From a bacterium (GTDB taxonomy: Bacteria; Patescibacteria; Dojkabacteria; JAKAPS01; JAJZLI01), in contig JAKAWT010000002.1 of the NCBI GenBank assembly GCA_021816845.1, positions 62,001 to 126,000 of the forward strand: a stretch of 64,000 nucleotides of DNA. The letters run 5' to 3'. Shown piece by piece: positions 10,277-20,013 of the stretch. The notes beneath the pieces were generated by a model. That model saw only the letters and a list, made by a program, of their open reading frames with translations, searched no databases and was not told the DNA's origin. How positions within the stretch are numbered: position 1 is the first letter of the stretch; the number at the start of each line of letters is the position of its first letter. The position numbers were made by a program, and so were the translations under genes.

Positions 10277-13114
10277 CTATATATATTTTTTTAAAAATTC
10301 TCCTGTATAACTATTTTTTTCTTTTAGTATATCTCTAATTAAACCTTCAAATATTAAACTTCCGCCATTTTCACCTCCGTCTTTTCCTAGATCTATTATC
10401 CAATCAGCCATTTTAATAACATCCATATTGTGTTCTATAATGACTACAGAATTACCTTGATCTACAAGTCCATTTATAACTATGAGGAGTTTTTTTATAT
10501 CATCAAAATGTAGTCCAGTTGTAGGTTCATCGAGAATATATAGTGTTTTACCAGTAGCTTTCCTTGATAGCTCAGTTGCCAATTTTATTCTTTGAGATTC
10601 TCCTCCAGAAAGTGTTGTTGCAGGCTGCCCCAATTTCATATAACCTAATCCAACACTATTGAGTGTTTCCAATTTTACTTTTATAGAATGTATATTATCA
10701 AAAAATGATATTCCTTCACTTATAGTCATATCTAATATTTCTGCTATATTTTTACCTTTATATGTTATTGATAATGCCTCTTTGTTGTATCTTTTACCTT
10801 TACATATATCACATGTAACATATACATCAGGGAGAAATTGCATCTCTATCTTTATAATGCCATCTCCTTTACAATTCTCACATCTTCCACCCTTAACATT
10901 AAAACTAAATCTTCCCGCTTTGTATCCTCTTATTTTGGATTCTTTGGTTTTTGAGAATATATCTCTTATAATTGTGAACATATTAGTGTATGTAGCAGGG
11001 TTTGATCTTGGTGTTCTGCCAATTGGAGATTGATCAATATCAATAACTTTGTTTATCTTCTCTATACCTGTAATATTTTCATGCTCACCTACTTCTTTTT
11101 TAGTATGATAGATTACATTAGATAAATATGGATATAAAATATCATTTATAAGAGTACTCTTTCCTGACCCAGATACTCCAGTCACTATTGTTAAAGCACC
11201 CAAAGGGATTTTTACTGTTATATTTTTTAGATTATGTTCTCTAGCTCCTTCAATTGTTATAAAATCTGATATAGCTCTACGTTTTTTAGGGGTTTCAATT
11301 TTTCTTGTACCATTCAAATATTCTCCAGTTATTGAATTTATATCGTTTTTAATCTCATCATAACTACCTTTGGATATCACTTCACCACCAACTATCCCAG
11401 CTCCTTTACCCATATCTATTATAAAATCAGCATTCTCCATTGTTTCCTTATCATGTTCAACTACGATTACACTATTACCTAAATCACGTAAATCTTTAAG
11501 AGTAGATATCAATTTTAAATTATCTTTTTGATGAAGACCAATTGAAGGCTCATCAAGTACATATAAGATTCCAGATAATCTTGATCCAATCTGAGATGCT
11601 AGTCTTATTCTTTGAGCTTCTCCACCTGCTAGTGTTCTTGATGAACGTGATAAGGATAGGTATCCTACTCCAACTGAAGAAAGAAATTTTATTCTTGCTT
11701 CTATTTCTTGAAAGATCTGTTTGGATATGATTTTCTTATTTTTATCTAAGTTTTTTTTACTACTATCTAGCCATTGTAGAAAATTATCAATAGCTACCTG
11801 GCTTACTATATCTATAGATTTATTATTTATTCTTACATTTCTAGCATACTTGTTTAATCTAGAACCATTACAAAGATTACAAATTTTTTCTATCATATAC
11901 TCTTCAATCTCTCTTTTTTTCTGATCAGATCCATTTTCATATTTATCTTTTAGATACTCTATAATTCCATGAAATTCTACATTATATTTTCTTCTACTTT
12001 TAAATTTTGGCTTATATGATATCTCATATTTCGTATTTCCTGTACCATAAAATAATATATTTTTTTCTCTCTCTGTGTATTTAGAAAATACTGTTGTTAA
12101 GGGTATGTTTTCTGCTATTGATACTTCTTCTAGTATTTTAATTATCCAAGAGTTTTCATAATTTGTTATTTCATGAGTCATGGGATATATTGCACCTTCC
12201 ATTATAGTAAGGTTAGGGTTATATATGCTATTTAAATCTATAATATTTAGAGTCCCTAGTCCCCCACATTGCTCACATGCTCCATAAGGAGAGTTAAAAG
12301 AAAATAGATTTGGCTGAATTTCAGGAATTGCCAAACCACACTTTGGACAAGATAAGTTTTCAGAAAATAAAGTATCCTTATCCTCATCTATATTATTTAT
12401 TATAACTTCACCTTCAGATAGATTTACTGCATTCTCAATAGATTCAAAAATTCTTGTTTTAGTTTCTTTACTATCACTATCATCACTTTTTATCACTACT
12501 CTATCTATAACAAGTTCTATGTTATGAATTTTATACCTTGATAATTCTATTTCTTCATCTAAGGAGATAAGTTTTCCATCAATTCTTGCTCTCTGATAAC
12601 CTTTTTTAAAAAGTGATAACAATAATTCTTTATATTCCCCCTTTTTATTTTTAATAATGGGAGCTAATATTAGAAGTTTTTTATCTTTAATTGTCCATAC
12701 TGTGTTTACTATTTGCTCAATTGTTTGACTTTCAATCTTTACATTGCAGTCTGGGCAATAAGGTATACCTATTTTTGAATATAATAATCTTAGATAATCA
12801 TATATCTCTGTTATGGTACCTACAGTAGATCTTGGATTTCTACTTGCAGTTTTTTGGTCTATTGAAATTGCAGGGGAAAGACCATCTATATATTCTACAT
12901 CAGGCTTCTCCATTACTCCCAGGAATTGTCTTGCATATGATGATAGAGATTCAACATATCTCCTTTGTCCTTCTGCATATATAGTATCAAATGCTAAAGA
13001 TGACTTTCCTGATCCAGAAACTCCCGTAATAACAACAAGTTTTCCTTTAGGTATATCAACATCAACATTCTTTAAATTATGTTCTTTAGCACCTTTTATT
13101 ATTATTTTATCCAT
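10277..13114 (-). CDS. uvrA: Excinuclease ABC subunit UvrA
   Basis: Damage-sensing ATPase of nucleotide excision repair. It holds two ABC modules: Walker A GVSGSGKSSLAFDT near the N-terminus and GVSGSGKSTLIND in the second half. Signature motifs are LAGGEAQRIRLA and LSGGESQRIKLA; Walker B motifs are LYVLDEPSIGLH and LYILDEPTTGLH. Zinc-finger Cys pairs are visible in CPDCNVKIES, CPKCGLAIPE...CEQCGG and CENCKGDG...CDICKGKRY. 945 residues is full length. It lies in a minus-strand block with uvrB, but separated from it by two envelope genes, and just upstream of glmS. Confidence 0.97.
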   Translation of the reverse strand: MDKIIIKGAKEHNLKNVDVDIPKGKLVVITGVSGSGKSSLAFDTIYAEGQRRYVESLSSYARQFLGVMEKPDVEYIDGLSPAISIDQKTASRNPRSTVGTITEIYDYLRLLYSKIGIPYCPDCNVKIESQTIEQIVNTVWTIKDKKLLILAPIIKNKKGEYKELLLSLFKKGYQRARIDGKLISLDEEIELSRYKIHNIELVIDRVVIKSDDSDSKETKTRIFESIENAVNLSEGEVIINNIDEDKDTLFSENLSCPKCGLAIPEIQPNLFSFNSPYGACEQCGGLGTLNIIDLNSIYNPNLTIMEGAIYPMTHEITNYENSWIIKILEEVSIAENIPLTTVFSKYTEREKNILFYGTGNTKYEISYKPKFKSRRKYNVEFHGIIEYLKDKYENGSDQKKREIEEYMIEKICNLCNGSRLNKYARNVRINNKSIDIVSQVAIDNFLQWLDSSKKNLDKNKKIISKQIFQEIEARIKFLSSVGVGYLSLSRSSRTLAGGEAQRIRLASQIGSRLSGILYVLDEPSIGLHQKDNLKLISTLKDLRDLGNSVIVVEHDKETMENADFIIDMGKGAGIVGGEVISKGSYDEIKNDINSITGEYLNGTRKIETPKKRRAISDFITIEGAREHNLKNITVKIPLGALTIVTGVSGSGKSTLINDILYPYLSNVIYHTKKEVGEHENITGIEKINKVIDIDQSPIGRTPRSNPATYTNMFTIIRDIFSKTKESKIRGYKAGRFSFNVKGGRCENCKGDGIIKIEMQFLPDVYVTCDICKGKRYNKEALSITYKGKNIAEILDMTISEGISFFDNIHSIKVKLETLNSVGLGYMKLGQPATTLSGGESQRIKLATELSRKATGKTLYILDEPTTGLHFDDIKKLLIVINGLVDQGNSVVIIEHNMDVIKMADWIIDLGKDGGENGGSLIFEGLIRDILKEKNSYTGEFLKKYI

Positions 13115-13239
13115 AAATGAGAATCAAATATTTTAGGCTACACAAATCTAGTAAATTCCAATCCACTGATTTGAGTCCCACCTATTCTATCACAAAGTAC
13201 CATGTCTATTCCATTTTCATTACTATATCAGTCTGTATA

Positions 13240-14415
13240 TCAATTCATCCAATACATTTTAGACGTTGAATCTAAAGTACTTCCACGCGTAACGTGTTGT
13301 AAATCTGAAAAATTTAGATTATTTTTTTTATTATTTATGGTCACTCTTACTACAGCAATATCAAAAGAGTTATTAGTGAGGGTCATAAAAGCAAGATTAT
13401 TCCCTGATGGAGACCATGTAGGATGAGATTCTATCCCAACGTAAACAGTTTGTAAGGTTTTTTTATAAGTATTGAAACTTGAAGTTTCTGTATGTGTTAA
13501 TATATTCTGTAGATTAAATTTCATAGTATATAAATTTGCATTATTATTACCCTTTCTTTCTAAAAATGCTAAATATTTACCATTGGGAGATAATCTTGGT
13601 TGCATGGCTTCTGATTTTAATGGGGTAACAGGATATGATTGGCCAGTTGCAAAATCATAAAGCATTATTTGTGAATCTGGCTGGGCAAGATTTGCAGTCC
13701 AATATATATAACTCGTATATAGAATAAAATTAGGATTGGGCCATGTAACTCCCGCATCCCCTCCTGTATATGGATTAGGATTAACAAGATCAGTTTCTCC
13801 ATAATAATTGGGGCCTAATGCTTGGTCTGAAGATAAGTAAGTTTGATTTGCAGATATCTGGAATATTCCCATTCCTGCTACATGTACACCTGTAAAAATC
13901 TTCTCCAAGTTTGTTAGATATGCTATATATTGACCATTTGGAGAATATGTTGGGGTAGCGGACCATAATTCATTATTAATGTTAGGATCTCTCCAATTTA
14001 CTATCCTAGTAACATTTGTGCCATTGATATTCATTTGGTATAAATTTGAAAAATTAGTATGGAAGTGTACATAGGCAACTTTCTTGCCATTTTTAGAAAT
14101 TGCTATATCTGATATATCATTTGTATGAGTAATTTGTATTGCTTTCTTACCAGTAATATCCCATAAATTGTTATTCTTTACAAAATACAAATTCCCTTTT
14201 AGATTATATGAATTTGTTAAATTGACAGTTTTAGTATTATATGATTGAAGGGCTTTTGGATTTAGTATCGCTGATAATAAACTAAAGTATCTTATAACTA
14301 AATAAACAAAAATAGCTAGTACCAGAATTAGGATAATATACTTAATCTTAAATTTGTGTTTTTTATCTGTTGTATTTTGTCTATAATTTTTATAATCCAT
14401 TGTCCTAGTTTCCAT
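13240..14415 (-). CDS. Membrane-anchored TolB-like (PD40) beta-propeller protein
   Basis: Exported protein with an N-terminal membrane anchor (about residues 27-48, rich in Ile/Leu/Val) after a Lys-rich cytoplasmic tail. The outside part contains at least four PD40/WD40-like blades recognised by x-x-SPNG-x-x-(I/L)A(Y/F): AISKNGKKVAYV, YSPNGQYIAYL, LSPNGKYLAFL and WSPSGNNLAFM. Such propellers resemble TolB and are probably protein- or glycan-binding; no enzyme active site is seen. The first possible ATG overlaps the end of the LCP gene by 11 bases; a second ATG at 14400 (MDYKNY) is equally plausible. Co-expression with the LCP wall-polymer transferase is likely. Confidence 0.7.
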   Translation of the reverse strand: METRTMDYKNYRQNTTDKKHKFKIKYIILILVLAIFVYLVIRYFSLLSAILNPKALQSYNTKTVNLTNSYNLKGNLYFVKNNNLWDITGKKAIQITHTNDISDIAISKNGKKVAYVHFHTNFSNLYQMNINGTNVTRIVNWRDPNINNELWSATPTYSPNGQYIAYLTNLEKIFTGVHVAGMGIFQISANQTYLSSDQALGPNYYGETDLVNPNPYTGGDAGVTWPNPNFILYTSYIYWTANLAQPDSQIMLYDFATGQSYPVTPLKSEAMQPRLSPNGKYLAFLERKGNNNANLYTMKFNLQNILTHTETSSFNTYKKTLQTVYVGIESHPTWSPSGNNLAFMTLTNNSFDIAVVRVTINNKKNNLNFSDLQHVTRGSTLDSTSKMYWMN

Positions 14416-15496
14416 ATAGCTTTGAGAATAAATTATTAATTGCTGGCCAATTAGGTTCTACTATATCCTGTGTAATATACTGACCTAGTGTTGGGTCGTA
14501 GTTTGTAGTTGTAGATAAAGACGAATACTTAGGAGGTGATAATATTATAGACTGTATTGGTGTTGATCCCATACCTTTAGCCATAGTAGCTAGAGAAATT
14601 ATATTAGGGATGGACATGTCAGTCCTTACATATTGAGTAAGTGAGTTAAATAATGATGGAATTGCAGAGATTGTTTCTGTAGTTTCTAGTTTCTTTTTTA
14701 ATATAGTTAAAATTTGCTGTTGTCTTTTTGCTCTACCAAAATCTCCTTGTAAATCACCGTGTCTTGATCTTACATATTCTAGTGTTCTGAAGCCATCCAT
14801 GTATTGAGGAGCTGGAGAGATATATAGATTTATTAAGTTATTTATTAATTGTGGATTTCCAGTTAAATCATTAGGGTAAGCCCAATCCATTACTGGATGC
14901 GTAGGTGTTACGTATACACCTCCAAATTTATTTATAACATTTATAAAACCATTTAATCCAATCCATGCATAATAATCTATCCTTATCCCAAAATATTGTT
15001 CAACCACTTGTCTTGTTAATTGTATACCTCCGATTTCAGATACAGTATCAAATTTAGAGTATCCCCCATTTAGTGTATATCCTGGTATTTTTATCCAAAA
15101 ATCTCTGGGTATAGATATTAAATAAATCTTTTTTTGGGATGGATTGATGCTTGCTATCATCATAGTTTGGGTAAGTAAATGCTGTGGGTTGAATTTAGCA
15201 TCTGAGTCAGAACCTAATATTAAAATATTAGTAAATGTGTTGCTTTTATCATATTTATATTTTAGTGTTTGTTCCACTTTAGTCTGTTTTATAGTATTCC
15301 CTGTTATTTGAAACAAATCAGATATTACTTGTACATATCCAGATTTTAAAAGTAGAAGAAAAATTATTAGTATGAATATAACAAAAATAGATAAACAACC
15401 TAGCCACCTTCTTTTTTTCCTTCTTGGAGATTTCATTATTGATGATTGTACATCTTGATGTTGACCATGTTGTAAATTGTCAAAGTCTATTACCAT
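14405..15496 (-). CDS. LytR-CpsA-Psr (LCP) family wall-polymer transferase
   Basis: LCP enzymes move undecaprenyl-linked glycopolymers onto peptidoglycan at the outer membrane face. A cytoplasmic RRKKRRW stretch is followed by one membrane helix (about residues 31-51). The LCP domain opens with TNILILGSDSD and has the SIPRDFWIKIPGY strand, GGIQLTRQVVEQYFGI, and the diagnostic late block EYVRSRHGDLQGDFGRAKRQQQ. In known structures the conserved Arg and Asp residues of this last block bind the lipid pyrophosphate. 363 residues is typical. It sits 12 bases downstream of uvrB and overlaps the beta-propeller gene, so the two envelope genes form a pair. Confidence 0.88.
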   Translation of the reverse strand: MVIDFDNLQHGQHQDVQSSIMKSPRRKKRRWLGCLSIFVIFILIIFLLLLKSGYVQVISDLFQITGNTIKQTKVEQTLKYKYDKSNTFTNILILGSDSDAKFNPQHLLTQTMMIASINPSQKKIYLISIPRDFWIKIPGYTLNGGYSKFDTVSEIGGIQLTRQVVEQYFGIRIDYYAWIGLNGFINVINKFGGVYVTPTHPVMDWAYPNDLTGNPQLINNLINLYISPAPQYMDGFRTLEYVRSRHGDLQGDFGRAKRQQQILTILKKKLETTETISAIPSLFNSLTQYVRTDMSIPNIISLATMAKGMGSTPIQSIILSPPKYSSLSTTTNYDPTLGQYITQDIVEPNWPAINNLFSKLYGN

Positions 15497-15508
15497 GATA
15501 ATTAAGTC

Positions 15509-17542
15509 TTAAGTCAGTTTGATTTCTCTAATCTTATCTCTTATTGATGCTGCTTTCTCAAATTCCATGTTATCAGAATATTCTTTCATCTGTTTTTTGA
15601 GTTTTGCTATTATATCTTTTGTGTCTAGATAATTCGAATCTAAATTCTTTGTATCAGAAATTTCTTCTAAATTCAAATCTTTTGCTTTATTATAATTGGA
15701 TCTTTCAAGTTGTACATCTATATTTTTTGTTATACCAAGTGGCTTAAATCCATATTCTTTATTATAACGTAGCTGAATATTTCTTCTTCTGGTAGTTTCT
15801 TTTATTGCTTCTGTCATAGATTCAGTCATTATATCTGCATACATTATTACATTCCCACTAACATGTCTTGCTACCCTTCCCATCGTCTGAATAAGACTTT
15901 GTTTTGATCTTAAAAATCCTTCTTTATCAGCATCAAGTATAATCATTAACGATACTTCAGGAAGATCCAATCCTTCCCTTAAAAGATTGATTCCTACCAG
16001 TACATCATAAGTTCCCAATCTTAGGTCTCTTAATATCTCTGTCCTTTCAATTGTATGTATCTCACTGTGAAGATACTGTGTTTTTAGATTATGGTCTTTA
16101 AAGTATGTTGATAATTCTTCAGCCATTTTTTTCGTTAGGGTTATAACAATAGTTCTCTCTTTCTTTTTTATTCTTTTATCTATTTCTTTTTTTATATCAT
16201 CAATCTGATTCTTCGTTGGTCGTACCTCTATTGTTGGGTCTACTAATTTTGTTGGCCTTATTATTTGTTCCACAATGCCATTTTTGGGATAGTTTTTTAG
16301 ATTTTTAGTACTTATATTAGATATGTTTATCTCAAAATCATTTGGTGTAGCTGATACATATATTACCTGATTAACTTTTTTCTCAAATTCATCAAACCTT
16401 AAAGGTCTGTTATCTATTGCTGAAGGTAACCTAAAACCGTAATCTACTAATGTTTTTTTTCTAGCATAATCTCCTTTATACATACCTCTTATTTGTGGTA
16501 TTGTCATATGACTTTCATCTATTATCAATAAATAATCTTTTGGAAAAAAATCTAGGAGTGTGTATGGGGCTGACCCTTGAGCTCTACCTTCTAAATGTCT
16601 AGAATAATTTTCAATTCCTTGGCAATAACCCATTTCTTCTATCATTTCAAGATCAAATTTTACCCTCTGTTCCAATCTTTGGGCTTCTACTAATTGATTA
16701 TTCTTTTTAAAGTGATCAACCCTATCTTTCATTTCTTTTCTTATATTGACAATAGCTTTTTTGATTTTTTCATCTTTGACAAGATAATGTTTGGCTGGAT
16801 AAATATAAATTTCACTATAGTTTTCAATTATAGATCTAGTTAAGGGATCAACAAGTGTGATTGATTCAATTTCGTCGTCAAACATCTCAATCCTTATTAT
16901 GTTCTCTTCATATGGTGGAAAAATTTCAATTATATCTCCCTTTACTCTAAAGGTACCTCTCTGGTATTCTATATCATTTCTTGAATATTGAATATTATTT
17001 AGAAGAGTAAAAAGCTCATGCCTTTTTATTTTATCATTCCTTGTGATTAACACTTTTAGCTCATTGTATTCATCTGGAGAACCTAATCCATAAATACATG
17101 ATACAGACGATACTATTATTACATCATTCCTAGATTGTAAAAACTGAGTAGCTTTATTTCTATATTTTTCAATCTCCTCATTTACTCTAGTTTCTTTTTC
17201 AATATATATATCTTTTGTTGGGATATAAGCCTCTGGTTGATAATAATCATAATACGATACAAAATAAGCAACTGCATTATTAGGAAAGTAATTTTTAAAT
17301 TCTGAAGCTAGTTGTGCGGCTAGGGTCTTGTTGTGTGCGATTACAAGTGTTGGTTTACCTATGTTTGCTATTACATTAGACATTACAAACGTTTTTCCAG
17401 ATCCTGTTACACCCATTAAAGTTTGATGTTTAGCTCCTTCTTTTAAGCCTAGGGTTAAAGTCTCTATTGCTTGGGGCTGATCCCCTTCAGGTTTATATTT
17501 AGATATAAGATTGAAATTGTCACCTGATTTTATTGATCCCAT
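15509..17542 (-). CDS. uvrB: Excinuclease ABC subunit UvrB
   Basis: Helicase-like damage-verification subunit of nucleotide excision repair. Walker A is GVTGSGKTFVMSN; the beta-hairpin tip SYYDYYQPEAYIP, which clamps the DNA strand, is intact. Motif II is LIIDESHMT; later helicase motifs include INLLREGLDLPEVS and QTMGRVARH. A C-terminal UVR motif (about residues 640-675, MEFEKAASIRDKIREIK) for UvrC/UvrA contact is present. 677 residues is full length. A leaderless-type promoter lies just upstream of the ATG. uvrC is not in the window. Confidence 0.97.
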   Translation of the reverse strand: MGSIKSGDNFNLISKYKPEGDQPQAIETLTLGLKEGAKHQTLMGVTGSGKTFVMSNVIANIGKPTLVIAHNKTLAAQLASEFKNYFPNNAVAYFVSYYDYYQPEAYIPTKDIYIEKETRVNEEIEKYRNKATQFLQSRNDVIIVSSVSCIYGLGSPDEYNELKVLITRNDKIKRHELFTLLNNIQYSRNDIEYQRGTFRVKGDIIEIFPPYEENIIRIEMFDDEIESITLVDPLTRSIIENYSEIYIYPAKHYLVKDEKIKKAIVNIRKEMKDRVDHFKKNNQLVEAQRLEQRVKFDLEMIEEMGYCQGIENYSRHLEGRAQGSAPYTLLDFFPKDYLLIIDESHMTIPQIRGMYKGDYARKKTLVDYGFRLPSAIDNRPLRFDEFEKKVNQVIYVSATPNDFEINISNISTKNLKNYPKNGIVEQIIRPTKLVDPTIEVRPTKNQIDDIKKEIDKRIKKKERTIVITLTKKMAEELSTYFKDHNLKTQYLHSEIHTIERTEILRDLRLGTYDVLVGINLLREGLDLPEVSLMIILDADKEGFLRSKQSLIQTMGRVARHVSGNVIMYADIMTESMTEAIKETTRRRNIQLRYNKEYGFKPLGITKNIDVQLERSNYNKAKDLNLEEISDTKNLDSNYLDTKDIIAKLKKQMKEYSDNMEFEKAASIRDKIREIKLT

Positions 17543-17548
17543 TTGTCT

Positions 17549-17557
17549 ATTTTATCA
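17549..17557 (-). promoter_or_regulatory. Extended -10 promoter of uvrB (TGATAAAAT)
   Basis: Minus-strand TGA plus TAAAAT (hexamer 17549-17554) ends 6 bases before the uvrB ATG, with no ribosome-binding site between. Confidence 0.55.
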
Positions 17558-17689
17558 TAGTTACTAAATTTTACATTAAATAAATATATTTTATATAACT
17601 TTAAATAATATTTATATCTATATGTATTGTACAAATTTGACATATTCTTAATATTTATATATCATTGTGTCATATTATAAAAGAATGTA

Positions 17690-18748
17690 ATGGCAAAATT
17701 CGCAAAAGATAAAACAGGCACAGACAATGTTGAAGACGTAGTAGAGGTAAAGGTTCAAGAAAAGAAATCTTTAGCTAATAGGCTATATTCCAAGTCAGCA
17801 TTTTCTAATAAGGAACAAAGACCTAAAGTTATTATATCTACTATTGTATTATTACTTTTTGTTATAGTGGTAGCTTTATTTTTTGTTATGTATAATTTTG
17901 GTACATATATACCAGGAGTTTCTACTGTTGTAGATAAAGTTCCTATATTATCTAATCTTGATAGATCAGCACAGAATATATTACCTAAAACTGCTACATC
18001 AGAACAAAATGTTACTGGATATCATTTTAATGTTGATTTTGCACTTAATTCTCAAGGTTCATCTACAACTAGTGGTAATATTGCACAATCGTTCTCTGGT
18101 AATGTAGATTTTTCAAATCCTAAGAATATACAACTTCAGTCTTTGCTTTCAGAAAAAATATCTAGTTCTAAGTCCGCTTTTAATATTGATGGAAAAGTAA
18201 TACAGACAAATAATAAAATGTATTTAAACTTTTCTAAATTTCCTTCTGTATTGAATACAGGAATAAAATTAAATCAATGGGTTACATTACCAAAACCACA
18301 GTTTAATTTTTTGGAAGATTTAACAAATGAATCAAATATGCCTAACATTAATACTCTCCAAGTTGCAATGAAGGGAAATGAAATACTTAATGGTACATCT
18401 GTTACCAAATATGAGGTTACTTATCCTAAAGCTGATTTTTCTTCTATAAATCTTTCTAAGGCACTAGAATCATTGTCAGGAATGTCTAATATGCAAAGTA
18501 TTATATCATCAAAGACTATAACAGTTGATGAATGGGTTGGGGTTGCAGACAATAAAATATACCAAGAATCTGTTAAATTTTCAGTTGCAGGCCAGACTCC
18601 TACAACACTGTATTTTGGTATATCAATGAGTAGTTTTAACTCACCATTTAGTATTACTGCTCCATCTAAGACTACAACAGTTTCAGGTAGTAAATCTACT
18701 TCGTCATCTGGATCTTCTGGATCTGGATCCACATCAAGTAAAAAATGA
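17690..18748 (+). CDS. Anchored extracytoplasmic protein of unknown function, Ser/Gly-rich tail
   Basis: I do not recognise a firm family. The 352-residue chain has a charged cytoplasmic N-terminus (about 1-45), one membrane helix (about 47-70, VIISTIVLLLFVIVVALFF), and an outside domain with alternating beta-strand pattern. That domain contains a KMYLNFSKFP strand, NQWVTLPKP and SKTITVDEWVGVADNKIY, which together recall LppX/LolA-like lipid- or lipoprotein-binding folds; this is a weak resemblance. The last 25 residues are almost only Ser, Gly, Thr and Lys. TATAAA ends 8 bases before the ATG, so the mRNA is probably leaderless. It overlaps the next anchored protein by an ATGA. Confidence 0.6.
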   Translation: MAKFAKDKTGTDNVEDVVEVKVQEKKSLANRLYSKSAFSNKEQRPKVIISTIVLLLFVIVVALFFVMYNFGTYIPGVSTVVDKVPILSNLDRSAQNILPKTATSEQNVTGYHFNVDFALNSQGSSTTSGNIAQSFSGNVDFSNPKNIQLQSLLSEKISSSKSAFNIDGKVIQTNNKMYLNFSKFPSVLNTGIKLNQWVTLPKPQFNFLEDLTNESNMPNINTLQVAMKGNEILNGTSVTKYEVTYPKADFSSINLSKALESLSGMSNMQSIISSKTITVDEWVGVADNKIYQESVKFSVAGQTPTTLYFGISMSSFNSPFSITAPSKTTTVSGSKSTSSSGSSGSGSTSSKK

Positions 18749-19266
18749 ACAAAAAATATATAATTAGTGTACTTGTTTTTATATATATTGTAATTACAGG
18801 AGTATTGATTTATTTTATTTTGTATCAGAAATCCCATCCAGTATATGTATACAATGTTGAAAAACCATTAACGAATAATAATAACATATATAGAATATCC
18901 CTGGATGAGCAAATTATGCAAAATCTCAATACAATACGAAGTGCTTTTTTATCTACCCCTGGATATAACAAACTAAATGTATCAAGAGTATCTTTATTCA
19001 AACAGACATCTATTAATGGTGTAAGTGGTAGTGTACCTTCATGTTATCCTGTATATTCCAATGCAAGTGATAGATGTACTTCTCTATCTAGTATATATCC
19101 ACAGATACAAAAACATTTGTCAAATGTAAGTATAGATTTCTCCTCTCCTCATAATATAAGTAATTATTATGTAGTTCTATATAACAATCATTATTATTTT
19201 TTGGATATTAACTATAGACATACAATACAAAACAATGGATTCCCTGTAATATATATTGAAAGTTGA
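18745..19266 (+). CDS. Small membrane-anchored exported protein, unknown
   Basis: 173 residues, not recognised. A single N-terminal membrane helix (about residues 5-27) is followed by an outside region rich in Asn, Ser and Tyr. The two cysteines in SCYPVYSNASDRC are spaced for a possible disulfide, which fits an extracytoplasmic location; a DsbA-like oxidant is encoded at 29012-29746. The start overlaps the stop of the preceding anchored protein (ATGA), which indicates co-translation with it. The Cys spacing and N-terminal anchor resemble CPR pseudopilin-like proteins, but there is no clear prepilin cleavage motif. It ends in TGA. Confidence 0.55.
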   Translation: MNKKYIISVLVFIYIVITGVLIYFILYQKSHPVYVYNVEKPLTNNNNIYRISLDEQIMQNLNTIRSAFLSTPGYNKLNVSRVSLFKQTSINGVSGSVPSCYPVYSNASDRCTSLSSIYPQIQKHLSNVSIDFSSPHNISNYYVVLYNNHYYFLDINYRHTIQNNGFPVIYIES

Positions 19267-19338
19267 TTTTTAAGCTTCAATTATGCAATAATTCTCTTGT
19301 CATTAGAATAGAATCTAAATGTAATAACCTATATCTAA

Positions 19339-19412
19339 GGTTGCGTGGTGTAGTGGTCTAACATGTCTCCCTGTCACGGAGAAGATCGACGGTTCGAATC
19401 CGTTCGCAACCG
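19339..19412 (+). tRNA. tRNA-Asp (GTC)
   Basis: Complete cloverleaf: acceptor GGTTGCG pairs with CGCAACC; anticodon stem TCTCC/GGAGA encloses loop CTGTCAC with anticodon GTC at 19373-19375. The T-arm is GACGG-TTCGAAT-CCGTT, and the discriminator is G, the Asp identity base. No CCA is encoded; a run of five T follows directly and may end transcription. Confidence 0.97.
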
Positions 19413-19470
19413 TTTTTCAATGTAGGTAGATAAATCAATTTTAATCCTTTCATTGTTTATTACATTTTTA

Positions 19471-19476
19471 TATAAT
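19471..19476 (+). promoter_or_regulatory. -10 box TATAAT before the 19483 gene
   Basis: A perfect TATAAT ends 6 bases before the ATG at 19483. It decides the start: the upstream in-frame ATG at 19453 would lie before the promoter. Confidence 0.5.
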
Positions 19477-19482
19477 AAAACA

Positions 19483-20013
19483 ATGGGTGATAAAATTTTA
19501 AAAAATTCATATACTATATCCTTTATTATAGAATTTGCAATTTTCCTCGCTATTGGTATTTTTTTTATTGTAGTTATAATCAATACAGTTTTCCCTTATG
19601 TGAATAAAATTCATTTCTATCACACCCAATCATCAGTTTCCCTAAATTCTACTATAAATACTATTACTCCGAAACAAGAAAAAGTTAATAAAAATATTGA
19701 AGAATCTTTTGTTCAAAAATTTTATACTATCTTATCAACTTCTACTGGTTTAAACGATAATATAGGATCATATCTTACTTCATCATTTCAGGATACCATG
19801 ATAGCTCAATATCAAAATTCTAATTATACTAAGGATATAGAACAGAATCTCGGAATCTCAGGATTTCCTCCTAATATACATTTTTATCAGAGTTTTGCAG
19901 GATATTTTGTTGTGTATGGCAATTATAACGGATCGATAGAATATCTTAATATATATGTACAGAAGATTAATGGAAAATACTTTGTGAATAATATTACCCT
20001 TTCTTCTGGTTAA
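19483..20013 (+). CDS. Membrane-anchored exported protein, unknown
   Basis: 176 residues, not recognised. One membrane helix (about residues 14-37, FIIEFAIFLAIGIFFIVVII) is followed by an outside domain of mixed helix and strand with no cysteine or catalytic motif. The C-terminal part (IHFYQSFAGYFVVYGNY, then YLNIYVQKINGKYFVNNI) has the amphipathic strand pattern seen at the end of DUF4878/NTF2-like lipoproteins, a loose similarity only. The start was moved 30 bases downstream of the longest frame because of the TATAAT box. It overlaps the convergent dCTP deaminase/dUTPase-like gene by 4 bases. Confidence 0.55.
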   Translation: MGDKILKNSYTISFIIEFAIFLAIGIFFIVVIINTVFPYVNKIHFYHTQSSVSLNSTINTITPKQEKVNKNIEESFVQKFYTILSTSTGLNDNIGSYLTSSFQDTMIAQYQNSNYTKDIEQNLGISGFPPNIHFYQSFAGYFVVYGNYNGSIEYLNIYVQKINGKYFVNNITLSSG

